Source: Snodgrassella alvi SCGC AB-598-O02
Lineage (GTDB): Bacteria > Pseudomonadota > Gammaproteobacteria > Burkholderiales > Neisseriaceae
Direction of reading: 5' to 3'
Assembly: GCA_000725195.1 (NCBI GenBank)
Contig: JAIL01000251.1
Span: 1 to 45,474 of the forward strand
Length of the DNA stretch: 45,474 nt
Shown: in pieces, positions 17,855 through 26,800 of the stretch
How positions within the stretch are numbered: position 1 is the first letter of the stretch
How the letters are laid out: the number at the start of each line of letters is the position of its first letter
Program-made: the position numbers and the translations under genes
The notes under the pieces: generated by a model
The model's database searches: none
Told to the model about the DNA's origin: nothing
What the model saw: the letters and a program-made list of their open reading frames with translations, nothing else

Positions 17855-19481
17855 ACTTCAACCCCGCCAACTGCTTTTTAATTTCTTCTTCTAATATATG
17901 AGACTCTATAAATAGCTCATCTAGGTTTTGAGCATAGCCTTGCATTTTGGCGATAAACTCTTCGCAAGTAATATCCACGTACTCAATTTTTACATCAAAA
18001 TATTGTCCGGCGCTTAAAGAGTAGTTTTTGTTGATAATGTCCTCATAACTCACCACCACTGAAAAATCTTCGTGTGCTTGTTTTTGGTTGAAGGCTTCGG
18101 TAATTTGTTGTTCTTCCTCTGGGGTGAGTACAGTTTTTTGGTTTTTACCGTCTTTCACTTTTTTACCAAGGTTGGAGGCATCAATCAAAATTACCTGATC
18201 TTTATTGGTGGCATCAATAAAGATAATCGAGACATTAGTGCCAGTGGTGGCAAAAATATTACTAGGCATGGAGACTACGCCTGCCAGCATTTTATTATTC
18301 ACCAAATGCTCACGGATTTTTTTATCAATGCCTGATTGAGCGGTAATAAAGCCTGTGGGCACGACTACGGCTGCTTTACCTGTGGGTTTTAAGGAAGTGA
18401 TAATATGCTGTAAGAACAATTGGTAAATCTCCATTTTGTCCTTATCTTTAGCTTTGATTTTTGGAATGCCTGCAAAAAAACGATCTTTATTAGCTTTGGT
18501 GTCTAAATCATCGCGGTAGTCGCTAAAATCCAGTTTGAAGGGTGGATTAGACACAATGTAATCAAAATGTTTTAGATGATCGCCTTCTTTATGATAAGGG
18601 TGCAATATAGTATTGCCCTGTATCACATTAGGAATAGAATGCACGAGTCGATTCAATATTAAGTTTAAGCGTAAAAGGTTAGACGACTTTTGAGAGATAT
18701 CTTGGGTATAGATGCTGCATCTGGCTTCACCAATAGCATGAGCAACGTTCATTAATAAAGTGCCCGAACCTGCCGAGGGGTCATAACAGCTAACGTTATT
18801 TACTTTCCCTCGTTGTTCAACAGGTACTAGTACCGCCGCCATAATACGGGCTACAGCATGAGGGGTGTAATATTCAGCATATTTACCACCACTATTGCTG
18901 TTATAGTCTTTGATAAGGTATTCAAAAATAGTAGCGTAGAAGTCAAAGCCTTTTGAGAAAACATGTTCAAAGCTAAAGGCTACCAGCTTGTTGATGATAG
19001 CACGACAGAAGTCATCTTTTTTGCTCTCGTCGGCAATAAAGTTGCTGACGCGGTCAAACAAAACTACCTTAGCCCCGCCTTCTGTTTTAATTGAGAATAC
19101 GTCGGTATTGCTACTGGCAATGTCGATTAGCGTGTCATCAAAGGTTTTAGCAAAATCTTTTTTATTTTGATTATTAAACAAATAGCCAATAAAGTGCACA
19201 GGCTTTAAATGCGCAATCCCCGCGGGTAAACGCAACAGGAGCATTTCGTATTGTTCACCCTCCATTGAGGTCAATACTTCTTCCCACTTATCGGCTTTAG
19301 CTATGTGAGGTTGCGTTTTTTTAACGGCTGAAGCAAATTGGTCGTTTAAAAACTTATAGAGAAAAGCTTGGGTAATGATTTTAAATTCATTGCCATCGTT
19401 ACCTAGACCATAGTTAGCACAAATAGCTTTTAGATCGTCAATTAAGGTTCTAGTTTGTTCTTGAAAAGAGAGTTCTACCAC
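17847..19481 (-). CDS. hsdM: Type I restriction-modification methyltransferase HsdM
   Basis: N6-adenine methyltransferase subunit, 544 residues from a GTG start at 19481. That start lies one base after the hsdR stop with GGAG 9 bases upstream; an in-frame start at 19535 would overlap hsdR and lacks support. An N-terminal helical HsdM domain is followed by the SAM motif DPSAGSGTLL (about 234-243) and the catalytic motif NPPF (312-315). It forms the modification enzyme with HsdS and the restriction complex with HsdR. Intact, with no lesion. Confidence 0.94.
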   Translation of the reverse strand: MVELSFQEQTRTLIDDLKAICANYGLGNDGNEFKIITQAFLYKFLNDQFASAVKKTQPHIAKADKWEEVLTSMEGEQYEMLLLRLPAGIAHLKPVHFIGYLFNNQNKKDFAKTFDDTLIDIASSNTDVFSIKTEGGAKVVLFDRVSNFIADESKKDDFCRAIINKLVAFSFEHVFSKGFDFYATIFEYLIKDYNSNSGGKYAEYYTPHAVARIMAAVLVPVEQRGKVNNVSCYDPSAGSGTLLMNVAHAIGEARCSIYTQDISQKSSNLLRLNLILNRLVHSIPNVIQGNTILHPYHKEGDHLKHFDYIVSNPPFKLDFSDYRDDLDTKANKDRFFAGIPKIKAKDKDKMEIYQLFLQHIITSLKPTGKAAVVVPTGFITAQSGIDKKIREHLVNNKMLAGVVSMPSNIFATTGTNVSIIFIDATNKDQVILIDASNLGKKVKDGKNQKTVLTPEEEQQITEAFNQKQAHEDFSVVVSYEDIINKNYSLSAGQYFDVKIEYVDITCEEFIAKMQGYAQNLDELFIESHILEEEIKKQLAGLKYE

Positions 19482-19482
19482 A

Positions 19483-22400
19483 CTAATGAGCTCCGTTAGT
19501 AAATTCTTTAAGGTATTCTTTAACCACCAGCTCATTAATATAATGAGAGGTAGCAGGATTTAATTTAATCTGTTGTTGCGTCATAAATTGGTTAATGACC
19601 GTTGGCATAATAATTTGTTTAAAATACCCTTCATTATTTAGAAGTTGTAAATTTTGTAATACTTGCTCATCGGTATCGTGTTTTACACCATTTAGAGCTT
19701 GAAAAATTTGACGTTTATTGGCGCTCATTATATTTTTTTCTATTAAGCGTTTATGAATGCGGGTGTATTTTTCATCGCCCGAGTATTTTTGACGAAGTAA
19801 ATTATTCTCTCTATTTAATTCATTAACACGCTTATAAATATTATTGAGTATTTCGGTATTGGCTTTCATTTCTTCTTGGGTGGTTGCACTCAAGTTCTTT
19901 TTCCTAAATAGCCGTTCCAGTTCTTCTTTTAGGGTGATGAATTTGGGGTCGTCTTGGTCAAAATTATCGTTCAGTGCCTCACGGGTACGTCTAAGTGTTT
20001 TCTGATAATCGTCTGCCAGTTGCAGTTCTTCTTCCCCAACTTTAATAAATTCAAAGAGAATATCTTCTAAGGCAAGATTCAATAGGTTAGTGTTTTCTGT
20101 GCCTTTTTCTAGGTTCTCTTTCAGGTTGAGCAGATTAAGCCGATTAGTCGTTTCACGGTAAAGCAGGTTAAGCTTATTAAAATCGAGTTGATCTAAAAGG
20201 CTAGACTCCCCTTGTAGGCGAATAAGGTTGTATAGAGTCTTGGCATTAGCTAAGGCTTTTTTAAGCGCTAAAATCGTTTCACGATTGTCTATTTCATTAA
20301 TTTGCTGTGAAAAAATTTCAGCATTGGTGATATTGTATTTAAAAAGTGCATCTTTAATCTGTTCGATCTCTTGCTGAATTTCTTGTTGCGATTTAAACAG
20401 CTGTGAGTAGCCCTCTATTTCGTCACCCAACTCGTCTTGTAGTTCTTCGAAATAAGCCTTATTGGTAGCATCAAACTCTTTGCGAATATCAGCAAAATCG
20501 ACCACGTAACCATAGCGAAAATCTTTATAAGGCCGATTTACCCGCGTTAGCGCTTGCAGTAGATTATGAGAGCGTATTACACGCCCTAAATAGAGCTTTT
20601 TTAATCGTCTGGCATCAAAGCCTGTTAATAGCATGTTAAATACAAAGAGTAGGTCTATTTTGCCTGCTTTAAAGTCTTCAACCCAGTCTTTACGTTGTTG
20701 TTTTGTGCCTACGTCGTGCAAAATTAACGCGGCTGTTTTAACTTTGTTCTCTTGCTTGCGCTTAACAGTATAGGTGGTGATTGGTTCTGCTACTTTTAAT
20801 GGAGTCAGTTCGTTATCGTTAGCCGCTGCCTGGTTGAGCAACTGGTTATTTTGTGGGTAACGGTCATTAAATAGCTTAAAGAGTTGCTTGGCTTGTTCTG
20901 CACTGTCACAGATGACCATTGCACCAATGGTGGAGTCAGCAAGGGCGCCTCTGCTTTTTTGAAAATCAGTAACAATATAATCCAGCATGGGTTCAACAAA
21001 GCTAGGGTGGGCATAAATAAATTTCTTATCTACATCACCTTGTTGAATCTCAGCTTCCTCTAAGGCTTTTTGTAAAGCCATTTTGTAATGAGTGGCGATT
21101 TCTTCACGAATTAGCCTTAGGGTGTAGCCATCGGCAATAGAGGCGTTATAGTAGTATTTATGAATGTAATCGCCAAATAATTGGCGCGAGTTATAGTCTG
21201 TACCTAATAATGGCGTACCGGTTAAACCAATTTTAATCGCGTTAGGGTCAGATTGCTCTAGATTGGCTAAAAAGCTCCCTTTGGGATTGTAGCTGCGGTG
21301 TACCTCATCTAAAAAGTATACCCGTTGAATACTGACATCATAATCGTTTGTTGAAACAACATCGGGGTCATCTTTAAATTTTTGAATATTGACCACGGTA
21401 ACTTCGGGTTTACCGGTATTATTATGAATCGCTTTAGTGGCTTTGATATCTTGACTAAATTCTTCACGCGAATCAATGGGATAAACGGATAAGCCACGAC
21501 CGGTAAATTCTCGCTGTGCTTGCGTGAGAAGATCGATCCGATCCACAATAAAATAAAATTTAGGAATAATCTGTTTTTGCTGAAAATAATCGGTTAAGAA
21601 CCTAACATTATAGTAAGCCAGGGCTGTTTTGCCGCTTCCTTGGGTGTGCCAGATAATGCCTTTTCTAATACCCTCATTAAGTTTGTGCTCAATCGCTTTG
21701 GTTGCAAAAATTTGGGGGTAACGCATTATGTGCTTTTCAATCCCTTGTGTTTCTTCCACATAAGTAAGCGCATAACGTAAAATAAAAGCTAATCTGTCTT
21801 TGCTTAATAATGAAGTACAAATACGGTTTGTTGGCCTAAGCTCATTTTTATTGAGCTGAAATTCTTCACTGCTTCGAAGAATGACTTTATTGTTATCTTT
21901 GAGAATTTCTAGTTCTTTTTGCTCATCCAGCGGCTTAGAAAGCTCAGGTAAAATTAATGTTTGTTCTTCTCTAAAGTAGTTAAAAACAGGTTCACCATAA
22001 GAAGCACTAGCATAGAACGCGCCTTGTAGTGGTTGAATAGCGCCATCCTCATATTCCATGTTATTAGAAAAGATCATAAACTGAGTTATATTTACAAAGC
22101 GCTTAAATTTTTTATTTTGAAAGCGTTTATTAATTCGATCACGCTCAGCTAATATTCCTTCGGGATTATTTGGTTTTTTAACCTCAATAAAGACTAACGG
22201 CATACCATTAATGAGTAATGTTATATCGGGTCTAAATTCTTCATCCCCATTTTTGTAGGTTAACTCAGTCACCACATGAAAGCTGTTGTTATTAAAACAC
22301 TCGAAATCGATAAGTTTTGGACCTGAACTCGCTGTTAATTTTTCATAAAAAGCTTTCCCTAAATCCTCATTATCTAAACTTAGCTTCACTTCTTCCAGTA

Positions 22401-22584
22401 ATCTCTTTGCATCATCTTGTTTTAATTGCGGATTGATTTTTTCAATCGCTTGAAGGAATAATTCAGGGAAAATATTGGTGTCAATATCACACTGCGGTGT
22501 TTTTAGTGATAAATACTGATATCCCAAACGAACCAAATGCATTATGGTTGGTATTTTAACGCGTGTATCTTCATTGAATGCCAT
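19483..22584 (-). CDS. hsdR: Type I restriction enzyme endonuclease/translocase HsdR
   Basis: 1033 residues from ATG 22584, chosen for its strong ribosome site (GAGGGG, 7 bases upstream). The N-terminal nuclease has Asp120 (RPDITLLI) and Glu134-x-Lys136 (FIEVKKP) of the PD-(D/E)XK fold. The SF2 translocase has Walker A HTQGSGKT (about 313-320), DEVH (426-429) and GLTGTPLLG. A long helical C-terminal region binds the HsdM/HsdS core. It is the first gene of hsdR-hsdM-hsdS, all intact and tightly spaced, so the system is probably active. Confidence 0.94.
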   Translation of the reverse strand: MAFNEDTRVKIPTIMHLVRLGYQYLSLKTPQCDIDTNIFPELFLQAIEKINPQLKQDDAKRLLEEVKLSLDNEDLGKAFYEKLTASSGPKLIDFECFNNNSFHVVTELTYKNGDEEFRPDITLLINGMPLVFIEVKKPNNPEGILAERDRINKRFQNKKFKRFVNITQFMIFSNNMEYEDGAIQPLQGAFYASASYGEPVFNYFREEQTLILPELSKPLDEQKELEILKDNNKVILRSSEEFQLNKNELRPTNRICTSLLSKDRLAFILRYALTYVEETQGIEKHIMRYPQIFATKAIEHKLNEGIRKGIIWHTQGSGKTALAYYNVRFLTDYFQQKQIIPKFYFIVDRIDLLTQAQREFTGRGLSVYPIDSREEFSQDIKATKAIHNNTGKPEVTVVNIQKFKDDPDVVSTNDYDVSIQRVYFLDEVHRSYNPKGSFLANLEQSDPNAIKIGLTGTPLLGTDYNSRQLFGDYIHKYYYNASIADGYTLRLIREEIATHYKMALQKALEEAEIQQGDVDKKFIYAHPSFVEPMLDYIVTDFQKSRGALADSTIGAMVICDSAEQAKQLFKLFNDRYPQNNQLLNQAAANDNELTPLKVAEPITTYTVKRKQENKVKTAALILHDVGTKQQRKDWVEDFKAGKIDLLFVFNMLLTGFDARRLKKLYLGRVIRSHNLLQALTRVNRPYKDFRYGYVVDFADIRKEFDATNKAYFEELQDELGDEIEGYSQLFKSQQEIQQEIEQIKDALFKYNITNAEIFSQQINEIDNRETILALKKALANAKTLYNLIRLQGESSLLDQLDFNKLNLLYRETTNRLNLLNLKENLEKGTENTNLLNLALEDILFEFIKVGEEELQLADDYQKTLRRTREALNDNFDQDDPKFITLKEELERLFRKKNLSATTQEEMKANTEILNNIYKRVNELNRENNLLRQKYSGDEKYTRIHKRLIEKNIMSANKRQIFQALNGVKHDTDEQVLQNLQLLNNEGYFKQIIMPTVINQFMTQQQIKLNPATSHYINELVVKEYLKEFTNGAH

Positions 22585-22981
22585 GGCTAATCCCCTCAAT
22601 TTTTATAGCAGCCAAGACCAGATTTTATAATAACCCATTCTGATGATGATTTCAGTCGGGTGGTATCTAGCCTGAATTGTCACCAAGTAATGTTTGTGCA
22701 GATGCTGTTACTTGATGTATTTTTCCTTAATCAGTTAGATTATTATTATTGTAATAATCTACGTATTCGTCCAGATAAAATTTGAATGTTTTTTACTCGA
22801 TATAGTAATTTTTAGTATAAATTAAACTTTTATTAGCTTGGGAAACAGGCTTCAATTTGTATTGAATATAGATATTATTAACTTTTTTGAGAATACTCTG
22901 CTCTTAACTGAATGTTCTTTGATTTTTGGATGAATCCCATTTAAAAGACGATCTTGGTTATGGATAGTTTGTGTAAAGTAT
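22585..22981. other. Spacer between hsdR and umuC
   Basis: About 400 bases without a gene. It must hold the hsdR promoter, although I see no textbook -35/-10 pair. Base composition changes clearly across it, from about 35-40 percent GC in the restriction operon to about 50 percent in the umuC cassette, so a junction between two DNA blocks may lie here. Confidence 0.4.
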
Positions 22982-24244
22982 TTATATAGTTAATATTTCT
23001 GGAAATCTGGTTGTAATGCAGTTGCTTAGCTGAGTTCGGGTCATAAGCCAGTTGCCGGATTGCAGTTCGCTGCCAAGCCGGATACTGCTGCGGCCGTAGC
23101 GGCTGATGATGTTGTCCCATGCTCTCATTAGTTCAGGACGGTGATTGTGCTGGCTGTGGCAGAGTAAATCTAACTGTCGGAATGTGTGTGTAGGTTCGAT
23201 ACCACTCAGTTCAATTCCACATTTTTTATATTCGTAGCCGGGACGGTAGATGCTGTTTAACAGGTGCCGGGCAATGTGGTTAAGGGTGAGTGTATCGTTA
23301 CTGGCCTGAGGCAGTTTGGTAATCCGGTAGCCGTTGTATTGTGGCAGATCGTGGCGAAAGCGATTGGTGTAGATAAATACACCAATGATATGTGCCTGAC
23401 TGTTTTGTTCGCGCAGTTTGGCTGCTCCGGCGGTAATGTGATGGCTAATGGCCGCCTGTAAACCGTCAAGATTGGTGACCATGTTGCCGAAGCTGCGGCT
23501 ACGGACGATATTCTGGCGACCGGCTTCTTCTGTGATGAGTTCGCTACAGGGAATTCCCTGCATTTCCCGCTGGGTACGTTCGAGTACAACACCAAATTGT
23601 TTTCTTAAAGTTGGGGTATGGGCATTGATGAAATCCAGAGCGGTGTGAATGCCTTGGGCGGCGAGTTTGTGACCGGTTCTGCGGCCGATACCCCAGATTT
23701 CGGTAACCGGTTCGCTAGCAAGGGCTCGTTGTCTGATATTCTGATTCCAGTCTGTCCAGACAACAACGCCATTGAAGTGATGGCGGTGGCGTTTGGCCAG
23801 ATGGTTACAAAATTTAGCTAGTGTACGGGTAGGGGCAATGCCGACACATGTCGGTATACCTACCCACTGCTGGATACGGGAGCGGATATTGTGGCCGAGC
23901 TGATGCAGGTTGTTCAGACCGTGCAGGCTGGCAAAGCATTCGTCGATTGAGTAGATTTCAATGGCCGGTACCAGTGAGGCGATGGTGCTCATCATGCGTC
24001 GCGACAGGTCGGCATACAGCTCGTAGTTGGACGAGAAAACGATTAGTTTGCCTTGCCGCACGAGGTGCTGAATCTGAAAGTAAGGTACGCCCATTCTGAT
24101 GCCCATGTCTTTGGCTTCATTGGAGCGGGAAATGACGCAGCCATCGTTATTGCTCAGTCCGATAACGGGTTGCTGCCTGTGTTCGGGGCGATAGGCTCTT
24201 TCACAGGAGCAATAGAAGTTATTGCCGTCAATCAGGGCAAACAT
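22982..24244 (-). CDS. umuC: UmuC-like Y-family translesion DNA polymerase
   Basis: 420 residues, the usual UmuC length. Catalytic acidic residues: Asp6 in ALIDGNNFYCSCE and Asp101-Glu102 in YSIDECFA. The palm/fingers also show LSNNDGCVISRSNEAK, and helix-hairpin-helix (EIWGIGRRTGHKL) and little-finger regions follow. It copies past damaged bases, usually with cleaved UmuD and RecA. It overlaps the end of the upstream exonuclease gene by 17 bases, so the three-gene cassette is translationally linked. GC content is clearly higher than in neighbouring genes. Confidence 0.93.
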   Translation of the reverse strand: MFALIDGNNFYCSCERAYRPEHRQQPVIGLSNNDGCVISRSNEAKDMGIRMGVPYFQIQHLVRQGKLIVFSSNYELYADLSRRMMSTIASLVPAIEIYSIDECFASLHGLNNLHQLGHNIRSRIQQWVGIPTCVGIAPTRTLAKFCNHLAKRHRHHFNGVVVWTDWNQNIRQRALASEPVTEIWGIGRRTGHKLAAQGIHTALDFINAHTPTLRKQFGVVLERTQREMQGIPCSELITEEAGRQNIVRSRSFGNMVTNLDGLQAAISHHITAGAAKLREQNSQAHIIGVFIYTNRFRHDLPQYNGYRITKLPQASNDTLTLNHIARHLLNSIYRPGYEYKKCGIELSGIEPTHTFRQLDLLCHSQHNHRPELMRAWDNIISRYGRSSIRLGSELQSGNWLMTRTQLSNCITTRFPEILTI

Positions 24245-25625
24245 GGGCAGGATTCAGGGCTTGCAGCAGATGTTTATGCTGATGGATGATTTGATAGATG
24301 TCGCGATCAAGCTGTCCTTGCGGCTGATTGAGCAGGGTTTGCAGTTCGTCGGTATTGCTGGCACTGCCCAGATAAATCCAGTGGTGAAAGATGTGGTATT
24401 TGTGCTGTTCTTTTATATAGGCGTAACTACTAAACGGCCATGCAGCCAGTTTAATTTTCTGTAAGGCCAGTGCAAGTTTGAGGTTGTGTATGTCGGCGGT
24501 AATTTTGTTGATGCAGGCACCACTGCACTGATGCAGCTGATGGCGGAAGCAGGGGCGGTTATTGCTGCCTTTTTCGACCCCCAGAGTTTGCAGACACAGA
24601 TCGGTGTTGCTGATGATGTTTTTAATGCTTTTCTGTGCATCGCTTTTGCTGTGAAACAGGCCGTAATAGTGCTGTTCGCGGTTAAGCTGAACGTGGCGCA
24701 TGGGAACAATGCTCAGGGTGTTGTATCCGTTAGTATTGGTATTCAGCCGGAAGCTAAACAGGTCTTTCTGGCGGCGCAGGCGGCGGTTGAGAATGGGCTG
24801 ACGCTGCTTAATCTGAGCTGATTCGGTGAGCAAGGCGTCCAGTTCGCCGCTACAGGGGATAATGTCGATTTTTCTGGCTTGCTGTGACAGGCTCATTTCT
24901 TTGCTGTTGTGTACATCTTGACTGAAATGGCTCATCAGGCGGGTTTTAACTTGCTTGCTTTTGCCAATATACAGAGGAATGTCGTTGTCACCATAAATAA
25001 GGTACACGCCGTAATCGTCGCTGATGTTGTCCAGAACATCGCTGTGCAGGTGAGCGGGCAGGCTGGGGCGCTGCATGATGGTTTTACAGGCTTGATGCAG
25101 GATGTCTGCGGAAAAGTTGTGTCTGAGCTGCTGCCAGAAGTCGTAGATAGCCCGGGCATCGGCAAAGGCCCGGTGACGGTTTTGCATGTCGAGGTTGTGG
25201 CGGGCAATAATTTTGTCCAGTCCGTGATGTTTGTGTTCGGGATAAAGCAGACGCGACAGTTTAACGGTGCACAGTTGCTGCGGGTTGAATGTTCTGCCCA
25301 GACGTTTAAAAGCCGTTTTGATGAAGCCGTAATCAAAACGCACATTGTGCGCTATAAAGATTCGCTCTTTGAAGATGGCTGCCAGCCGGTCGGCAATTTC
25401 ATTATCGAAATAAGGTGCTTTTTCTACCATTTTATTGCTGATACCAGTAAGAGACTGAATGAAAGGCGGAATGCTGGTATCGGGATTAAGCAGGGTATGA
25501 AAAGTTTGTGGCTGCTGTTGTCCGGCTTCTGTGTAAATAACTGCGATTTCGGTAATACGGTCACTGGTGGTGCGTCCGCCGGTAGTTTCGATATCGACAA
25601 AGGCAAGTTGCTGATCTGAAAACAT
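24228..25625 (-). CDS. DnaQ-like exonuclease fused to GIY-YIG and UvrC-like Cys-cluster domains
   Basis: 465 residues. The N-terminal DEDDh 3'-5' exonuclease has Asp11/Glu13 (VDIETTGG), Asp98 (HNVRFDYG) and His151/Asp156 (HRAFADAR). A GIY-YIG nuclease follows at about 203-280 (YGVYLIYG ... LYIGKS, Arg229). Beyond it, Cys344, Cys359 (NNRPCF), Cys367 and Cys371 (QCSGAC) reproduce the four-cysteine spacing of the UvrC iron-sulphur site. It thus joins a proofreading-type exonuclease to the incision half of UvrC/Cho. Sitting between umuD-like and umuC genes, it probably incises or trims DNA during SOS repair. The four cysteines are visible; the cluster itself is inferred from UvrC. The family occurs in other proteobacteria. 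Confidence 0.9.
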   Translation of the reverse strand: MFSDQQLAFVDIETTGGRTTSDRITEIAVIYTEAGQQQPQTFHTLLNPDTSIPPFIQSLTGISNKMVEKAPYFDNEIADRLAAIFKERIFIAHNVRFDYGFIKTAFKRLGRTFNPQQLCTVKLSRLLYPEHKHHGLDKIIARHNLDMQNRHRAFADARAIYDFWQQLRHNFSADILHQACKTIMQRPSLPAHLHSDVLDNISDDYGVYLIYGDNDIPLYIGKSKQVKTRLMSHFSQDVHNSKEMSLSQQARKIDIIPCSGELDALLTESAQIKQRQPILNRRLRRQKDLFSFRLNTNTNGYNTLSIVPMRHVQLNREQHYYGLFHSKSDAQKSIKNIISNTDLCLQTLGVEKGSNNRPCFRHQLHQCSGACINKITADIHNLKLALALQKIKLAAWPFSSYAYIKEQHKYHIFHHWIYLGSASNTDELQTLLNQPQGQLDRDIYQIIHQHKHLLQALNPAHVCPD

Positions 25626-25635
25626 GGTTTCTGGG

Positions 25636-26259
25636 TTAGCGGATGTGTTTGATAACGTAGGTTACGACGCCGACGATGGCAAGGGTGTCGCCTTCTTTTA
25701 AGCTGAAATTGGGATAAGATTGGCTGCTGTTTTCGGAGTGTAGTTCGATGCGGTTGTTATCCAGTTTGTGTAGTCGTTTGATGGTAAATTCATTACCTAA
25801 ATCGGCCATGACGATATCACGATGTTTGGGTGTGATGGAGCGGTCGATGATAAGCAAATCGTTGCGGCTGATGCCGGCATCCTGCATAGAATCACCACCG
25901 CAGCGTACGGCAATGGTGGCAGCCTGATTTTTTATCAGGTATTGGTTGAAGTCCAGATAATCGCTGATATAGGGCTCTGCCGGGCTGGGAAAGCCGGCGG
26001 GAATGGTTTCGGTGGCTAAGGGAATGTTGAGCCGCGTGAGGTTGTCGGCTATTTTCCAGCAGTCGGCAGGCAGATGCTGTGCCGGTCGCAGCGTGGTAAC
26101 AGCCAGCTGATTCATCAGGTGTTCTACTGCCGGTATCAGGCTGACGGGAATACGTTTGACTATTTTGGGTCCGGCAATTCTGGCTTTGCGTCCGGCGCCG
26201 GCTCTTACGCCGCCATGCTGATTGTGTTTTGCTGCTGTATCAACCACAATTGTGCTCAT
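25636..26259 (-). CDS. umuD: S24-family UmuD/LexA-like peptidase with HGG-type N-terminal extension
   Basis: 207 residues, longer than classical UmuD (about 140). The C-terminal peptidase has Ser124 (GGDSMQDAGI) and Lys161 (FTIKRL). A possible autocleavage site is Ala88-Gly89. The N-terminal 40 residues carry HGGVRAGAGRK, a basic motif common in phage and plasmid DNA-associated proteins, so it may bind DNA like a small LexA as well as serve UmuC. It is the first gene of the cassette, 10 bases before the exonuclease gene. No clear ribosome site precedes the ATG, because an inverted repeat abuts it. Whether it is a UmuD, a self-repressor or both is open. Confidence 0.85.
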   Translation of the reverse strand: MSTIVVDTAAKHNQHGGVRAGAGRKARIAGPKIVKRIPVSLIPAVEHLMNQLAVTTLRPAQHLPADCWKIADNLTRLNIPLATETIPAGFPSPAEPYISDYLDFNQYLIKNQAATIAVRCGGDSMQDAGISRNDLLIIDRSITPKHRDIVMADLGNEFTIKRLHKLDNNRIELHSENSSQSYPNFSLKEGDTLAIVGVVTYVIKHIR

Positions 26260-26282
26260 CTTGATTAAGTTATTTAATCAAG
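26260..26282. promoter_or_regulatory. Perfect inverted repeat abutting the umuD start, candidate operator
   Basis: Arms CTTGATTAA (26260-26268) and TTAATCAAG (26274-26282), perfect over 9 bases around a 5-base centre. It covers the predicted transcription start and touches the start codon, the right place for a repressor site. LexA or the cassette's own S24 protein could bind it; this is inferred from position. Confidence 0.6.
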
Positions 26283-26283
26283 A

Positions 26284-26312
26284 ATGGTAGATTTTTGATT
26301 TTTCTGCGTCAA
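26284..26312 (-). promoter_or_regulatory. Sigma-70 promoter of the umuD-exonuclease-umuC cassette
   Basis: Minus strand: TTGACG (26307-26312), 17-base spacer, TACCAT (26284-26289). The predicted start lies inside the adjacent inverted repeat, giving a leader of about 20 bases. Confidence 0.6.
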
Positions 26313-26527
26313 TTATGTTTATCGTGCTTGGATGCTAATACTTTGTTTTTTTGATATTTATGCTGGTGAATATTACTTCTACTAATGTAAGCTAACTGAT
26401 TTTGTAGTTATTTGTTTGATTTTAATGTGTGTTATTAATTGATGGTTTTCTCTTTGCTTTGGTTAAGGTTTGTGCATGACCGTTGTTGGAACACTGAAGG
26501 TAATTCAATGAATAGTGCTAGTATGGT

Positions 26528-26770
26528 TTACTGGCTATGTACTTTCATTGAAACAGGTTGGGTAGCGCGATTAGGCTGACGTGGCATACTGCTTTCAGAG
26601 GCCATTTCGCTGGCAATTTTATCCAGTGTAATGGTGGCTTCTAAATGAGCACTTTGGATATCTGAAGCGGTAATGGCGGCAGCTTCGCTGACACTGCGAT
26701 AGGTTTCATGATGGGAACAGGCGCTAAGACAAGTAAGCGTGGAAACGAGGATTAAGCAGGAGAGTTTCAT
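26528..26770 (-). CDS. Small lipoprotein of unknown function
   Basis: 80 residues. A lipoprotein signal peptide ends in the lipobox LSAC with Cys18 as the lipidated residue. The mature part is polar and Ala/Ser-rich with no domain I recognise. It lies 30 bases downstream of maf on the same strand and is probably co-transcribed. Likely membrane-anchored in the envelope. Confidence 0.65.
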   Translation of the reverse strand: MKLSCLILVSTLTCLSACSHHETYRSVSEAAAITASDIQSAHLEATITLDKIASEMASESSMPRQPNRATQPVSMKVHSQ

Positions 26771-26800
26771 AATGTTTGCGCCGATATTAAGTTAGTTTGG

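Noticed and set aside
12987-22981. CRISPR array or insertion sequence in the island
   Set aside because: No regularly spaced direct repeats, and no transposase motif or terminal inverted repeats bounding a unit.
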